Shown piece by piece: positions 1-23,173 of a stretch of DNA of 28,500 bases. The stretch comes from Glandiceps talaboti. Its lineage: Eukaryota; Hemichordata; Enteropneusta; Spengelidae. The notes below the pieces were generated by a model, which was given only the letters and a program-made list of their open reading frames with translations, was not told the origin of the DNA and searched no databases. Numbering within the stretch: position 1 is the first letter of the stretch; every line of letters begins with the position of its first letter. The translations under genes and the position numbers were made by a program. Where the stretch lies: positions 15,196,822-15,225,321 of the forward strand of contig NC_135570.1 of NCBI RefSeq assembly GCF_964340395.1, written 5' to 3'.

Positions 1-100
1 CAGTTATACTAATTCAGATAGTGAAAATGAATTCAAAGTTTATAATATTTCTAACTTTGGAGGATTTTGGCGGCTTGATATCATTCACATCGAGAAGATG
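1..100 (+). CDS. Possible upstream coding exon of the UBAN gene (partial, weak)
   Basis: The frame ending in ATG at 98-100 is open to the window edge and is followed by a good donor, ATG|GTAAGC, at 101. It would join the 264 exon in phase 0, matching every other junction of the gene. The peptide (ending LDIIHIEKM) is not coiled-coil-like, and 33 open codons can occur by chance, so this is only a candidate. Confidence 0.22.
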
Positions 101-263
101 GTAAGCTGTTAAAATGGTGAACCAAAATGGTGTTTGTTGGCATATTGTTCAACATGCAAGTTTTAGGTAACTGTCCATCATTCACCCCCCCCCACTTTAT
201 CAATACTGATATGTATGATTACCATAATTTGATAACCTTATTATCAAATTATTTCAAATGCAG

Positions 264-12150
<11,887 letters not shown>

Positions 12151-12376
12151 TTGGGGTTTTTTTCAAACCATGTCGGTGGACATGAATGAAATTAGAATCA
12201 AAGGAAGAAGTGAATGGCCACTTGTATTTCTTGGAATACAGGTTTGGTATGCCGACCTACATCTAAGGATAAAGAGAAGGTGAACACTTGAAGGACACTG
12301 TAACCTCTTTTTAACGGACTCTGGTATAATGAACATTCTGCTGTCATAGCAAACACTCTCAACCCTCATTCCCCCC

Positions 12377-12407
<31 letters not shown>

Positions 12408-15400
12408 AAAAAAATTTTATTTTGAAGAAGACATTCTTCACTGTGTGGAACACTTCAATATATTGAAAAAAAATGTTATGTCTCCGAGTGAGTTCGTTAA
12501 GAAGTTACAGTGTAATTCATATCTGGAAGATGATGTTCAAGAACGTAAAGTTGAGAAATCCTATATGTAGACATTCAACAATGAAAATAAGTGTTCTGCA
12601 GAATTTCAGAATTTTGCAGAATTTCAAATTTAAGTTCAAAATCACATATTTGAGTCAACTTATAAACTTATCAAAGACATTATGGTGAAGAGATAATCAT
12701 TTTGAATTAATTAGTCATTGGCGAAAGGTTTAAAAACACATTGAGACAATTGAACTATAAAAAATGAAATCCTTGTTCTTATGTTTTGAAAGTGGTCAAA
12801 ACTGTTATTATCTTTGCATCAAGTACATGCATAATATACAAAGGAAAAATGGTGCTTACAATATAACAAAGAAATATTTTGCATGGTACATGAGATGTAA
12901 ATAGATAAAAAGATTCCCAGAAGTTTGAGAAACAGGGTTTTATATTTACTTTACTCAGTATCAGTGATAAATAACAAAAAGATGAAAAAATAATATACAA
13001 AAAAAAATTAAATTATTTGAATTGTTCAAGTCTTCATTATAACATTTCTATGACAACGGAAAATGGGAGTCAGATTATATTCAGTGAACATTTTGGAGGT
13101 TGTCATGGAAACAATATGTGTGAAACGAAAAGATGTCAGTAATTATCTTTCTTTTTTGTAGAAAAAAAAAAACCTGACAGAATCCTTTGTTAGTCAGACA
13201 AAGGATACCTGTGTTGCCATGGTTATATGAAAAATGATTAAAAAAATTATTTCAAGTATAAGGTTAAAAAACTGGTCGATTTATACAAAATATGAAAAAA
13301 AATGAAAAAAAAAGTAATTTATGAAATTTTTCATCATACATTCAGGTATTAACTGGTCGATTTATGAATAAGAATATAAAAAAATTAAAAAAGTCATGAA
13401 AAAAAATTTGATATGATTACATATTTCCTTTAAAAATTAAAGTTTAGTAATTATTGTGTTGTGTGATGGGACAAAGATGGGATGTAGTTCAGAATGAGAA
13501 GAGTTTCCTTGGTTGATTCAGTTAGTTGTGTAAATTTAACTTCACCTTCACATTGCTGTCATTTTCAAAAAAATAATTGTCACATAAGGGCAGCCCAGAT
13601 ATGGGGAAATTATTGCTGAAATTTCATTCATGAAGCATATATCAATCGTGAAGCAGTCTGTTCAAGCCGTCATTTATAGTCCAAAAGCTGAATGTAAGCA
13701 GCACTCCTAGTGGTCAAATTGTGCAATTTTTTGTCTTTCCAGTAACTCAGACCTATAGCCAGTATTGAAGTATGTATCATGTAACAGTGAAATAGCCCAG
13801 AAAAACCAATGTTCTGAACTTCATCCCGCTACGATTGCAACACATGAATGTTATTTACACATTAAGTGACAACACCCTCAAAGAGTTTTCTAACTATGTG
13901 AGTTCCTTTGAGTTATTTTGAGATATATTCACCCTCAAAAGTATTCACTGATATCACTAGTACTAAAATCATTTCTACCAAATCTCAAAGATATGATTTG
14001 ATAAAGTCAAATAGCTATATTTTAAATCTCACATTTTGTATTTTATACATCAAAATATTAGCATGATTTGTTGAATAATTGTATGCGGGTAATACAACTA
14101 AAAATCGTATTTGTTGAAGCAGTTGAGAAGTTAGAATGCTGTAGGAGTTTTAGTACTGGATTATTGAAACTTTGCATGTATCAACAACATTACATCTAAA
14201 ACTAAACATTTCTCATAAAATCTTCCATGTATCCTGAAACAGTTGTAGAATTTTCAATTATTTGCCTCTCTTGTATTTCAGTTTTTATATTCCAGTTATT
14301 TTAATATTTTTGTTCCATATATTGAGTCCATTTTCCATTCACCTTGACTAATCAGATTTATATCGGTCATGTAGTGAACCTCAACAGATTCTTCATAATT
14401 ATATCAGTAAATGTTGTAAGAAAAGTTGAGGACTATCATTCAAATTCAAATATATAAATAAAGGCAGACCTAAATTGAGCTCAGTTTTGAAAAGTTTAGA
14501 ACTTGAGTGTTTATATCAAAGAGGCACAGTATACAGTATTCGGTGATCAGCAGAATCTTTTCAAGAAACAAAACTTATTAAACAAAAGCATGGCACTCTT
14601 ATTTTGTGTGAGGGCGCTAATGCAGCTCAGTATGGTAATGTAATAAACAAAGTAAAGACGATGACAATAAGAAAGTTTCATTGCCATCATGTGATTTCGG
14701 TTTATTATACATTATTTTAGACAAATACTGTCAGTGAAAAATATAAAGTAAAAATAATATAGAATAATTTGTTTTCTTGTTAAAATAGTCAGAGTACCTA
14801 AATCACAGCTCAAGACAGACGTGCCTTCTGTCAAATTTCAGCATAAAATTTTATGTGTTAATTACGTTCATAAAATATCGCATATTGATGTCAAAAAGTC
14901 TGTCTATATCAAACCAAAATACATGTTCATATTATTTTGGTATTCACAGTCTCAAAATCGGGAACAGAAATACTTTTTTTCAAAGTCAAAAATGTATATT
15001 GGTCAATTTTTCACCCAAGTTCACATTCACAGGTGTTTTGTTTCAATATCTAGTTATATAAACAGACATATGAATATTTACCTTTGACACATAAAATACT
15101 TAAAAGACTTGATTTACTGTGTGTAAGGAGTATTGATTCTGATCATGACTTTGTGGTACTTTTAGACATGTCTGCTGTATCTTCAGAAAAAAATGTACAC
15201 ACTTTTTTCAAAGTCATATATACAGCAGAAATTATAATTGTGTTTACTTTCAGTGAGCAAATACGTTTGATAACCTTACTTTCCATACAATATTAATACT
15301 CAGAGTCAATACTACAGATAGATATTCAAAGCTAGGTTTACTAATGTTCTTACTGTTACATTTTGTAGTGTTGTGTAATGTAGTGTCACGTCATCTTATG

Positions 15401-16500
15401 TTATGCAGTGTAAAGTAATGTAATGTAATGTATGTAATAATTTTATGCAATGTGATGTATGTCTGTAATATCGATGTTATGCAATATATGCAGAGTATAG
15501 TAATGTAATGTAATGTATGTAATAATTTTATGCAATGTAATGTGATGTATGTCTGAATAGTGATGTTATGCAATATATATGCAGAGTAAAGTAATGTAAT
15601 GTAATGTATGTAATAATTTTATGCAATATAATGTGATGCCTGTAATAGTGATGTTATGCAATATAATACAGTGTAATGTTGTGCAGTGTAAAGTAATGTA
15701 ATGTATGTAGTAATGTTATGCAATGTAATGTGATGCCTGTAAAAGTGATGTTATGCAATATAATACAATGTAATGTTGTGCAGTGTAAAGTAATGTAATG
15801 TATGTAGTAATGTTATGCGATGTAATGTAATGTAATGTTAATACCATGTTTATTAGTGTATGACCTATACATTTCTTTTTCATAAATCTAGGGTACATTA
15901 ACATTACCTAGTTCAAGAGTACTAAACAACTCATACCAATTTTTGCCTTTATTTGGAACAGACAACTCACATCTCAAAATAGTTTGGGGTTTTTTTGCAA
16001 GTCAAATACTTTTCAAACTTGCTGTGTTTGATGTGTTAAACGAGAATTTCATAGATACAAGTAAAACAGTCACTTTTACATAATAAACAGATCCAGTGGT
16101 TGCTATGGGATACAGGAGATCTATAGACACAGATACAGTATCTCTTATGCATGTATATGGGCTTAGCAAAATCATAATTACAACCAATTTTGGCAAATTC
16201 CAAACAGGGTTTACTGAAAATCAAGATCTTTAGATTTTTAAGATACATAATATGTACAGACATAGTGATGGGTGACAAATCCTGGCCTGCATAAGGTTGG
16301 TAAGCTACACTAGTGTGATAACATAGCTAAAAATACATATACGTACTATCACTCTTGCCATGTTAGACATTGCAGAGTTGATAAATACAGCCCCTATCAC
16401 TAGAGTATGTCCTGATAGTGTACATTACAGTTACAGAATGCTTTGGTAAAGTTTACAGCAATTAAAATATTGTGTGGGGTAGGGGAAATATCACAGTGTG
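12151..16500. other. 3' untranslated region and intergenic DNA
   Basis: After the stop the sequence is AT-rich with no convincing open frame. A C16-A18 run (12371-12404) and many short A runs are present. No AATAAA follows closely; the first in the plus sense are at 14457-14462 and 14642-14647, so the 3' UTR may be long or may use a variant signal. AACTGGTCGATTTA occurs twice (13269, 13352). Confidence 0.5.
15405..15840. repeat. TGTAATG-rich higher-order tandem repeat
   Basis: GCAG(T/A)GTA(A/T)AGTAATGTAATG recurs at 15405, 15490, 15581, 15683 and 15780 (periods 85, 91, 102 and 97 bp). Each unit contains shorter ATGTA/TAATG repeats and a TGATGTTATGCAATATA segment. The nested structure shows a short repeat amplified first, then a longer unit. 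Confidence 0.85.
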
Positions 16501-16561
16501 TGCGATACTTTTGAGAGTGACATAAATTTTGTGAATTTAGAGTATTTTCCCATGCTAATTT

Positions 16562-17200
16562 TGGATATTTTCTCATTAATGTAGAATACTTTCTCATTAA
16601 TGTAGAATACTTTCTCATTAATTTAGAATACTTTCTCATTAATTTAGAATGTTTTCTCATTAATTTAGAATACTTTCTCATTAGTTTAGAATGTTTTCTC
16701 ATTAATTTAGAATACTTTCTCATTAATTTAGAATACTTTCTCATTAATTTAGAATACTTTCTCATTAATTTAGAATACTTTCTCATTAATTTAGAATACT
16801 TTCTCATTAGTTTAGAATACTTTCTCATTAATTTAGAATACTTTCTCATTAATTTAGAATACTTTCTCATTAATTTAGAATGTTTTCTCATTAATTTAGA
16901 ATACTTTCTCATTAGTTTAGAATGTTTTCTCATTAATTTAGAATACTTTCTCATTAATTTAGAATGTTTTCTCATTAATTTAGAATGTTTTCTCTTGTTA
17001 GTTTAGAATGTTTTCTCATTAATTTAGAATGTTTTCTCTTGTTAGTTTAGAATACTTTCTCATTAGTTTAGAATGTTTTCTCATTAATTTAGAATACTTT
17101 CTCATTAGTTTAGAATGTTTTCTCATTAATTTAGAATGTTTTCTCTTGTTAGTTTAGATTATTTTCTTGTTAATTTAGAATAGTGTCTCTTGTTAATTTA
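16562..17200. repeat. 21-bp minisatellite, about 30 units
   Basis: The unit is ACTTTCTCATTAATTTAGAAT. Variants swap AC for GT at the start, AATTT for AGTTT in the middle, and some units carry a 3-bp insertion (CTCTTGTTAG). The minus frame reading MRKYSKL repeats is an artefact of a period divisible by three. Confidence 0.95.
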
Positions 17201-17528
17201 TTGCATATTAACTGCTGCAGTAGTTTTCATTAGGGAGTTTATAAAGTGATACATGGGGAATAATTTGTAACCATGCATGGATTTATAAAATATTTATTTT
17301 TCTTCTTGTTTAAAAATGAATTAATTAACCAGCTGTATTGTATTTGGTTTACCTATGTTTCCATGGAGACATTGTAGCGTTTGAAATGTACATGTCATGG
17401 TAAAAGATAAAATAATTTTCTGAAGATAATAACATTTGTATATGGAATTCTTCTGGAAAGGTTTGTCAAGTTTTACTATGAAATATTGTGCAAATAAAAA
17501 CGTGCAGTTAAGTATAGAATATTGTACT

Positions 17529-17766
17529 CTGTGTGTGTGTGTGTCTGTGTGTTAGTAGTGTAGTGTTATAGCTACTAAGCTAGCTATATTACCTCCCATA
17601 AAGGGGTATAACCAGTTCTGTGTGTCTGTGTATGTGTGTTGTGTGTGTGTGTCTGTATGTATGTATGTATGTATGTATGTATGCATGCATGCATGCATGT
17701 ATGCATGTATGTATGTATGTATGTATGTATGTATGTATGTATGTATGTATGTATGCATGCATGCAG
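17529..17766. repeat. GT and ATGT/ATGC microsatellites
   Basis: (GT)n at 17529-17552, and a longer GT then (ATGT)n tract with ATGC interruptions at 17618-17766. Cys-Val/His-Thr frames here are simple-repeat artefacts. Confidence 0.95.
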
Positions 17767-17767
17767 T

Positions 17768-17818
17768 GCAGTGTTATATAATCACATACTGATATCGAGG
17801 GCCGAAGGCAGTGTTATA
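17768..17818. repeat. Fragment related to the foldback element, flanked by 11-bp direct repeats
   Basis: ATACTGATATCGAGGGCCGA matches the inner arm of the foldback at 18009-18282. It is bracketed by GCAGTGTTATA at 17768-17778 and again at 17808-17818. The direct repeats could be an insertion scar or a replication-slippage product. Confidence 0.5.
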
Positions 17819-18008
17819 CTTCTTACTTTATTTGTCAAGAAGTCTGTCCTGTAAGAAAAGAGAGTATACTGACAGACAGACAGACATGTACATTCATGCA
17901 CATGCACACACACAGACAGTTATATATACAAACATACACACACTTGCATGCATGCACATACACATACAGGCACAGACACACACATACACAGACACGGTTG
18001 CACGTACT

Positions 18009-18282
18009 AGACTGTCGACAGTCGCTCACGCCTTTTTTTCCGTACGTTATATCTAAACTTAAGTCGTTGTGGCGCTCCGATCCGGCGCAATACTACTATA
18101 AACGCATACTGATATCGACGGCCGAAGGCCCGAGCCCTTCGGCCCTTGATCTCTCAGGCCTTCGACCCTCGATATCAGTATGCGATTATAGTAGTGTTGT
18201 GCCGGATCGGAGCGTGGTGCCGACTTAACTCGGTTTAGATAAAACGTAGGAAAAAAAGGCGCGAGCGACTGTCGACAGTCTA
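18009..18282. mobile_element. 274-bp GC-rich foldback (MITE-like) element
   Basis: The ends are TAGACTGTCGACAGTCGCTC and its inverse with one mismatch (GAGCGACTGTCGACAGTCTA). The arms stay paired inward through CGCCTTTTTTTCC, GCTCCGATCCGGC and CATACTGATATCGA for about 125 bp each, leaving a short loop near 18130-18160. The terminal ACTGTCGACAGT is itself a palindrome. No transposase frame is present, and the mirror-image peptides on the two strands come from the palindrome. Composition is far more GC-rich than its CA-rich flanks. Confidence 0.85.
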
Positions 18283-18599
18283 ACACGTTCATACGTGTAC
18301 ACATTCATGCACATGCACATGTACACACACATACAAATACACAGAGACACAGATACACACACACACATACATTCGGTCAGTTATCACATCACATTACTAC
18401 TCTTATTACGGATGCTGAAAAGAGGGAGCCCAAAGAAAATGAAAGTTGATTAGTCCATTGAAAAATAAGGAGAAATCAGTCAGTAAAAGTATAGCTTCAC
18501 TTGCTTCAATCATGGTAAATCACCCAAAAATGAACACAAAATACAATCAACTCTAAACCAACCAAATATTCAAAAATATATGCAATATATTTAAACTTT

Positions 18600-18605
18600 T
18601 TTATT
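18600..18605 (-). terminator. Polyadenylation signal of copy A
   Basis: AATAAA on the minus strand in the context GTAAAATAAAAAAGTTT, identical to the one at 27875-27880 in copy B. Similarity between arms fades immediately beyond it. Confidence 0.65.
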
Positions 18606-18816
18606 TTACATTTGAAATTCAAGGCAATCAACAACTTTTAAAAAAATCTTTGTCTGAATAGAAATATAAAATAACTCATAAAAAGAGAAATTATTCTTTA
18701 AAGATATTCATAAAAAATATACACAGTCTTTACTGTTTTCAAAATGAGACCATTTCAGTCCAAGTTGGACTTTAAGTGTAAAAGGAAGAGTCTACGTTCA
18801 CATGTCGACAGTGCTC

Positions 18817-18970
18817 TGACGTCACTATGTGTCTATTCTGATGTCACTATGTAACGACTATAGATACCCCTCTGCACTGTCTATTCTAACGTCACTATTG
18901 TATAAATGTTCTGACGTCACTTTGTTACGACTATAGGATGAATTTCTCCGCTCTGCATATTCTGACGTCA
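18817..18970 (-). promoter_or_regulatory. CRE-containing tandem array 3' of copy A
   Basis: TGACGTCA or one-base variants occur at 18817, 18839 (TGATGTCA), 18887 (TAACGTCA), 18912 and 18963. In the sense of copy A each begins a unit TGACGTCAGAA..., with CTATAGTCGT repeated between some of them. CRE palindromes bind CREB/ATF proteins. Whether the array acts as DNA enhancer or simply as 3' UTR sequence is unknown. Confidence 0.6.
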
Positions 18971-19352
18971 CGGTATATTGAATACAGGATGAACCACCAG
19001 AACGACACATTCCGTCTATGTTGGTGCCCCAGTTCCCTTGGTATTCATATACAGGTGTAATACTGTATTTTACATCACTAACGGGGCAAATTGATCTCAG
19101 TTTTTAGATATTTTCCTGAAAAGAAAAATCCCAATGATCAGATTTGCAGTTTATAAAATTATAAGCAAAAGTCATCCTCACTGTTACATTGCTAAGTCCC
19201 ATACCCACAAATTTTAGATAAGAATTCAACATGGTTAGTGATCAATAAGGAGATGATGGAACAGAAAACTTAAAACCGTTTCTGTTATGCAGTATAGATT
19301 TCCCATAATCCCCTCAAGACACGACTCTTCACAAGTTTCCTACATCATGTGA

Positions 19353-19472
19353 TTACTTTTTGAACTCTGGCATATTCTTAAAAGTTTTAGTTACAGACTG
19401 TACCGCTACATTGAATGGAAAAAAACTTACCCTGAACTCAATCGGTGTACTCGACTGCGAGACACAGACTCT
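19353..19472 (-). CDS. Copy A exon 6 (terminal, or 19431-19472 if the internal donor is used)
   Basis: Acceptor TTTTTTTCCAG|AGAGTC. The first 14 codons (RVCVSQSSTPIEFR) are conserved with copy B, the remainder is not. Stop TAA at 19353-19355. Confidence 0.55.
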   Translation of the reverse strand, partial: RVCVSQSSTPIEFRVSFFPFNVAVQSVTKTFKNMPEFKK

Positions 19473-20636
19473 CTGGAAAAAAACAGGAAGGAAGAAAAGA
19501 GTTGAAGTACTGTTTTTGGAAATGAAAGAGTGCACAATCTTTACTTTTCAGATTATCAGTTTGAAAAAGTAAGTCACGAGCAACTTTTGTGTCTGATGTG
19601 CATTTGTGTCTGTCTGTGTCTATGTGAGTGTGTATTTGTATCTGTATCTGTATGTGTATGTGTGTTTGTGGTTGTGGCTGTGGCTGTGTTTGTGTTTGTG
19701 TGACACAGTCAAGTAAATGAGACTGATAGGCATGCATATTCTAGGAAGACAGACTTACATTTTCTGATATATTTCTGAAGACCCTCCTGAAGAAACTGAA
19801 AATCGACTTAAAGCATCCACGTCGCTTTATGATTCGGGAACCTTTGGTAAATACAAACACCTCCTCCTCTTCAGCAAAGTGAACCTTTCGTTTCTCACTC
19901 TGTCCTTCCCCGTCGATGGTACCGTTCTTCTCGGTACCAGGACTAGAGTCCAACACCTCCATGGTGTTAAACACTGCCATGTCATCGACAACATTTCCTG
20001 AAATGAACATAAATACAGATGAAATAGACAATAGATATATGTACACATAACACAGAAGGTAGCTATGTGATTTACCAAGGTGAAATAGATTTTAAAGAAT
20101 AATTCGTTTCTAACATGTATCATAAAGTTTGTACTTTACTTCTCTGGTTCCTATTTTGTTTATTGGTATTTTTAACATACTAAGATCTTGAAATTACTTA
20201 GTTTCTAAGTTCTCCCTCTCCTTCCTCCAGTCCCTCTAGCTCCCTCTCTATGATCTGTCTATCTTGATCTTTCTCTGTCCCCGGCTTTGTCTTTCCGTCT
20301 ATCAATCCCTCTGTATCTCTGTCTGTCGCTGTATGTGTCTCTCTCGCTAATTATGTCGACGTGTCCTCTCTGTAGCAAATAAACCCTCTAGTATACCAAT
20401 TAGCAACAATTTATCAACTCACCATCATTTTGACGATTTGATTGGGCTGTTGAATTTGATTCACTTGTTTGTGGTCTCTCAATATCTGTACATTATTATA
20501 AACACAGAAAATTAGATTAAAAATAAACAATTCACAAGTGCCAACTAATATTAATTTTAAAGTAAATATGGAAACTCTTTAACCCTTAATTACGCCCTCT
20601 GGTGAAAATGGTAGAATTGGCGTATAACGAGCTAAA

Positions 20637-20670
<34 letters not shown>

Positions 20671-20675
20671 GGTGG

Positions 20676-20723
<48 letters not shown>

Positions 20724-21660
20724 CGTCTTGTAAATCATAGTTCTGTCTATACTTAATTAAAGTTCATATTCTTAAACAATAATTAACCACTCAAAATAAA
20801 TAAATAAATATTTGTGAAAAATTAGCGCAGAGACTAGAAAATTAACAAGTCTCCGGTTAAATAGTTGAGGCTAGTATTCAGATCAAAAGTATATTGTTTT
20901 GAAACACACGGCAATAACTAGAATTATCTTGATTTGAAAATCTTGACAAGATGGTTAGAAAAAATAAAGTTACTTTTTAGGTATAAATGTTTATAAATAA
21001 GTCAAGTTTATAATTAAAATAAACAGAATTAATCACCGGGAACACAACATAGTGATTAAAAGGCATAAATAACATTTTTAATGGTTAATAAATTTGTACT
21101 AATATTTATTGTTTTGTTGTTTCATGACTGAAGGACATTAAAATTAAACACGTATAATTGTAAGTTTTAATCGAATTTCAGAGAATTTCAAGAAGTTTCA
21201 AGATTTGTGACTTTTAGACACAATTTACACATCAAAAATATATTTTTAATTCTACAATTCTAGCCATATTTCCATATCCACTCCTAAAAATACTCACCAA
21301 TGTTTGCCCTGTACAGGTATCGCGGATCAACTAAATTAGTGCCATTAATACAGAAAAGTTGACTTTGAACAAGATGTCGAATGGCGACTCTTCTCAGTTC
21401 CGCCCCATACGGGCCTGCATATCTCACTGAAAAGAAAATGAAAAATCACATGATTTGTTAAAGTTTCATTTAAGTCTAAAATGAACAGAAAAATTGGAAA
21501 CGTAACATAAACCAAGAATTCTTTTGAATTAGAAAAAGCCTTAGTGAACTTGAGTCTACAATATATGGCTTCCTTCACACATACCTTTACGTTTTAGTAC
21601 GCGTTCTTCGACACGAACAACTGTATTAGTCGGCAAGTAAACTTTGGTTAATGTTGCCAT
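19353..21660 (-). CDS. Copy A: small unrecognised protein with a PP1-docking-like motif (5 exons)
   Basis: Complement join 21585-21660, 21298-21426, 20423-20485, 19759-19997, 19353-19472 gives 208 codons and a stop. The start has a strong context (ACCATGG), conserved in copy B. No signal peptide or membrane segment is evident. Residues 125-139 run basic-KVHF-AEEEE-VFVF, which fits the RVxF-PhiPhi motif of protein phosphatase 1 regulators (Lys127, Val128, Phe130). It is followed by a basic, Phe-rich segment (147-164) with a possible amphipathic helix. I do not recognise the family, so function is inferred only from the motif. The 42-nt exon 3 of copy B is absent, without frame change. The last 25 codons are doubtful: AGG|GTAAGT at 19431 is a good donor, and the paralogues diverge after it, so splicing to a further exon is possible. 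Confidence 0.7.
19759..19997 (-). CDS. Copy A exon 5, PP1-docking-like region
   Basis: Acceptor TTCATTTCAG|GAAATG, donor GAAAAT|GTAAGT, 239 nt, phase 1 in and phase 0 out. It is six nucleotides shorter than the copy B exon, a two-codon difference (NVV against NVNVV). It holds the KVHFAEEEEVFVF segment. Confidence 0.8.
20423..20485 (-). CDS. Copy A exon 4
   Basis: Acceptor TAATGTACAG|ATATTG, donor AATGATG|GTGAGT, 63 nt, phase 1 at both ends. It encodes a polar IERPQTSESNS... linker that differs from copy B at one residue (Ala for Val). Confidence 0.75.
20638..20723. repeat. (GAT)n with internal (GGT)n block, specific to copy A
   Basis: A trinucleotide run in the intron between exons 2 and 4 of copy A, directly beside the site where exon 3 is missing. 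The right arm lacks it. Confidence 0.95.
21298..21426 (-). CDS. Copy A exon 2
   Basis: Acceptor TTCTTTTCAG|TGAGAT, donor AACATTG|GTGAGT, 129 nt, phase 1 at both ends. It encodes VRYAGPYGAELRRVAIRHLV... and keeps a CAA codon where copy B has TAA. Confidence 0.8.
21585..21660 (-). CDS. Copy A exon 1 with start codon
   Basis: ATG at 21658-21660 in ACACCATGG context; donor CGTAAAG|GTATGT. It encodes MATLTKVYLPTNTVVRVEER and five more residues. It differs from copy B at one base (Ala2 against Val2). Confidence 0.82.
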
Positions 21661-21815
21661 GGTGTACGATATTTGTTTCCAAGTGAAGTCTCAAGTATAC
21701 GATTAGATAAATCACGTTATTGTGCAGTATAAGTATAAACTTATGTAGACACGTTTCGCTCTATGTGAACTGAATACTTAGTTCTATTGTTTACGTTCAC
21801 GTTACCTTGTTGATG

Positions 21816-21877
21816 TTACGTCACTCTGTATGACGTCAACACAATACGCAATTTGATTGGATAAAAGTTTCACTTTC
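21816..21877 (-). promoter_or_regulatory. Copy A promoter: ISRE-like, CCAAT and CRE motifs
   Basis: On the minus strand: GAAAGTGAAACT (21866-21877, ISRE consensus GAAANNGAAACT), CCAAT (21856-21860), TGACGTCA (21831-21838) and TGACGTAA (21816-21823), all 155-220 bp upstream of the ATG. The same set, order and spacing recurs in copy B. Confidence 0.6.
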
Positions 21878-22936
21878 GTTACCACTGTAAATATTTCATA
21901 TTTTTAATTTTTGAATGATGCATTATAAAGAATACACGAAAATGAAACACTATAGAAACGTTTTAAGAAATAAAAATGTCATGATTCCTAAACATCATGT
22001 CAAATTTCGATTTGTGAGAATCGAACAGAAGTCCGAACATGGTGACGTTCTGCTCATTTCTGAACGCTCGAGCACATGACCCATGTGACCGGCACGGCGC
22101 GCCCGCGACCCATGGCTCCCAGACAACGGAACAAATGAAAGTCAACAGAATGGTTCCCATATGCTCTGCGCTAGTAAATATATTTATTGTAATTTGTTTA
22201 TCAAAATTTTACGTCATCCAGGTGTCAACTGATATGACTTAGTGAGCCTTAAATAATTACAAGAGGAACCCTAGGGGCCCGGGGAAATGAAGCTCGGCCT
22301 ATTATGTAAAATATTGACCATTCCGGATTCCGGCTGGTTTTCTAAATATTGGCCTTCACCGTACCACAGATAAGTAAAACTAGATGTGCCTTCACTCAAT
22401 ATCCCTTTCTCTAAAACATCACCCTCCAACATGTTCAATATTTCAAACACATTGTTAGACGTGAAGAGGGACACTCGACCCAACCGCTCGACCCAACCAC
22501 TGCCACCATATTGATAATTTTAAAGGCACTGGTTGTTTCTCACTACTATCACCACAGTGCCAAAATCATAAAATAATGTAACGTTAGAAAATACAATGAA
22601 ATAAAAATAAATGCAACCCTTCCATCATGATTCTTTTTTTTCCCTAAAATATGCCCCCCCCCCCCGAACCTATTTGTAAAATATGACTTCCCTCCCCATT
22701 CCCACTATCCTTCCCTTGCCTTATTACTGATGGTTCCCTATTAGGAACACATTATAATTATAAAGTTGGATCAAGTTGCTTTCACTACCTTCAAATGTTC
22801 CAAGTCCTTATGTTCCTCACTTCAACGTACGATATAGGCCTACAGGCTATGATGACGTCATGATAAAAATTTTGGTTATCTAAATTTACATCACATGTAC
22901 AAACAGTAGACCAAATCACAAAAAGTGAAACTTACC

Positions 22937-23060
22937 TGTAGTATATTAGCTAACTAAGACGTCCCAAGTAATGTGAATTTAACAAATATAATATGTGAAC
23001 TTGAGATGCGATGACACATCCACAGGCCTCAGAGTCAGAGTCGGTTACTGTGATTTTATA
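22937..23060 (-). promoter_or_regulatory. Candidate minus-strand promoter and non-coding first exon
   Basis: A TATAAAA on the minus strand (23052-23058) is followed about 115 bp later by a strong donor CTACAG|GTAAGT (22931-22936). This would suit a short 5' exon splicing toward copy A, but no acceptor near 21700 confirms it. Confidence 0.22.
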
Positions 23061-23173
23061 CACGTTGCTCGTGCGTACGCCGCACGTTTACGCGGAGACC
23101 AGTAAAAACTAGAAATCGCGCGCTCACTCTGAAGTTCACTTATAGTAGGCAGTTCAGTCAGGACGGTTTGACA

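Larger units (their letters stand above)
18593..22240. repeat. Left arm of a large inverted duplication
   Basis: The arm matches the inverse of about 23940-27888: exons at high identity, promoter and 3' end clearly alignable, introns more diverged. It runs from just past the AATAAA signal of copy A to beyond its promoter. The inner edge is indistinct: close similarity stops near 22085, but CTAGTAAAT and neighbouring blocks align out to about 22240. Confidence 0.9.

Noticed and set aside
14821-15087. 88-codon plus frame MPSVKFQHK...
   Set aside because: It starts with GTG rather than ATG, overlaps another open frame of equal quality, is AT-driven and has no supporting signals.
16400-16975. 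191-codon minus frame of MRKYSKL repeats
   Set aside because: Product of the 21-bp minisatellite, whose period is divisible by three.
17896-18304. Mirror-image frames containing LDCRQSL and SDPAQ on both strands
   Set aside because: They come from the palindromic foldback element and read the same arm twice. No real protein is implied.
22271-22483. 70-codon minus frame in the spacer as a gene
   Set aside because: No ATG at its start (TTG), no splice signals, and an unrecognised product. Kept only as a remark in the spacer entry.
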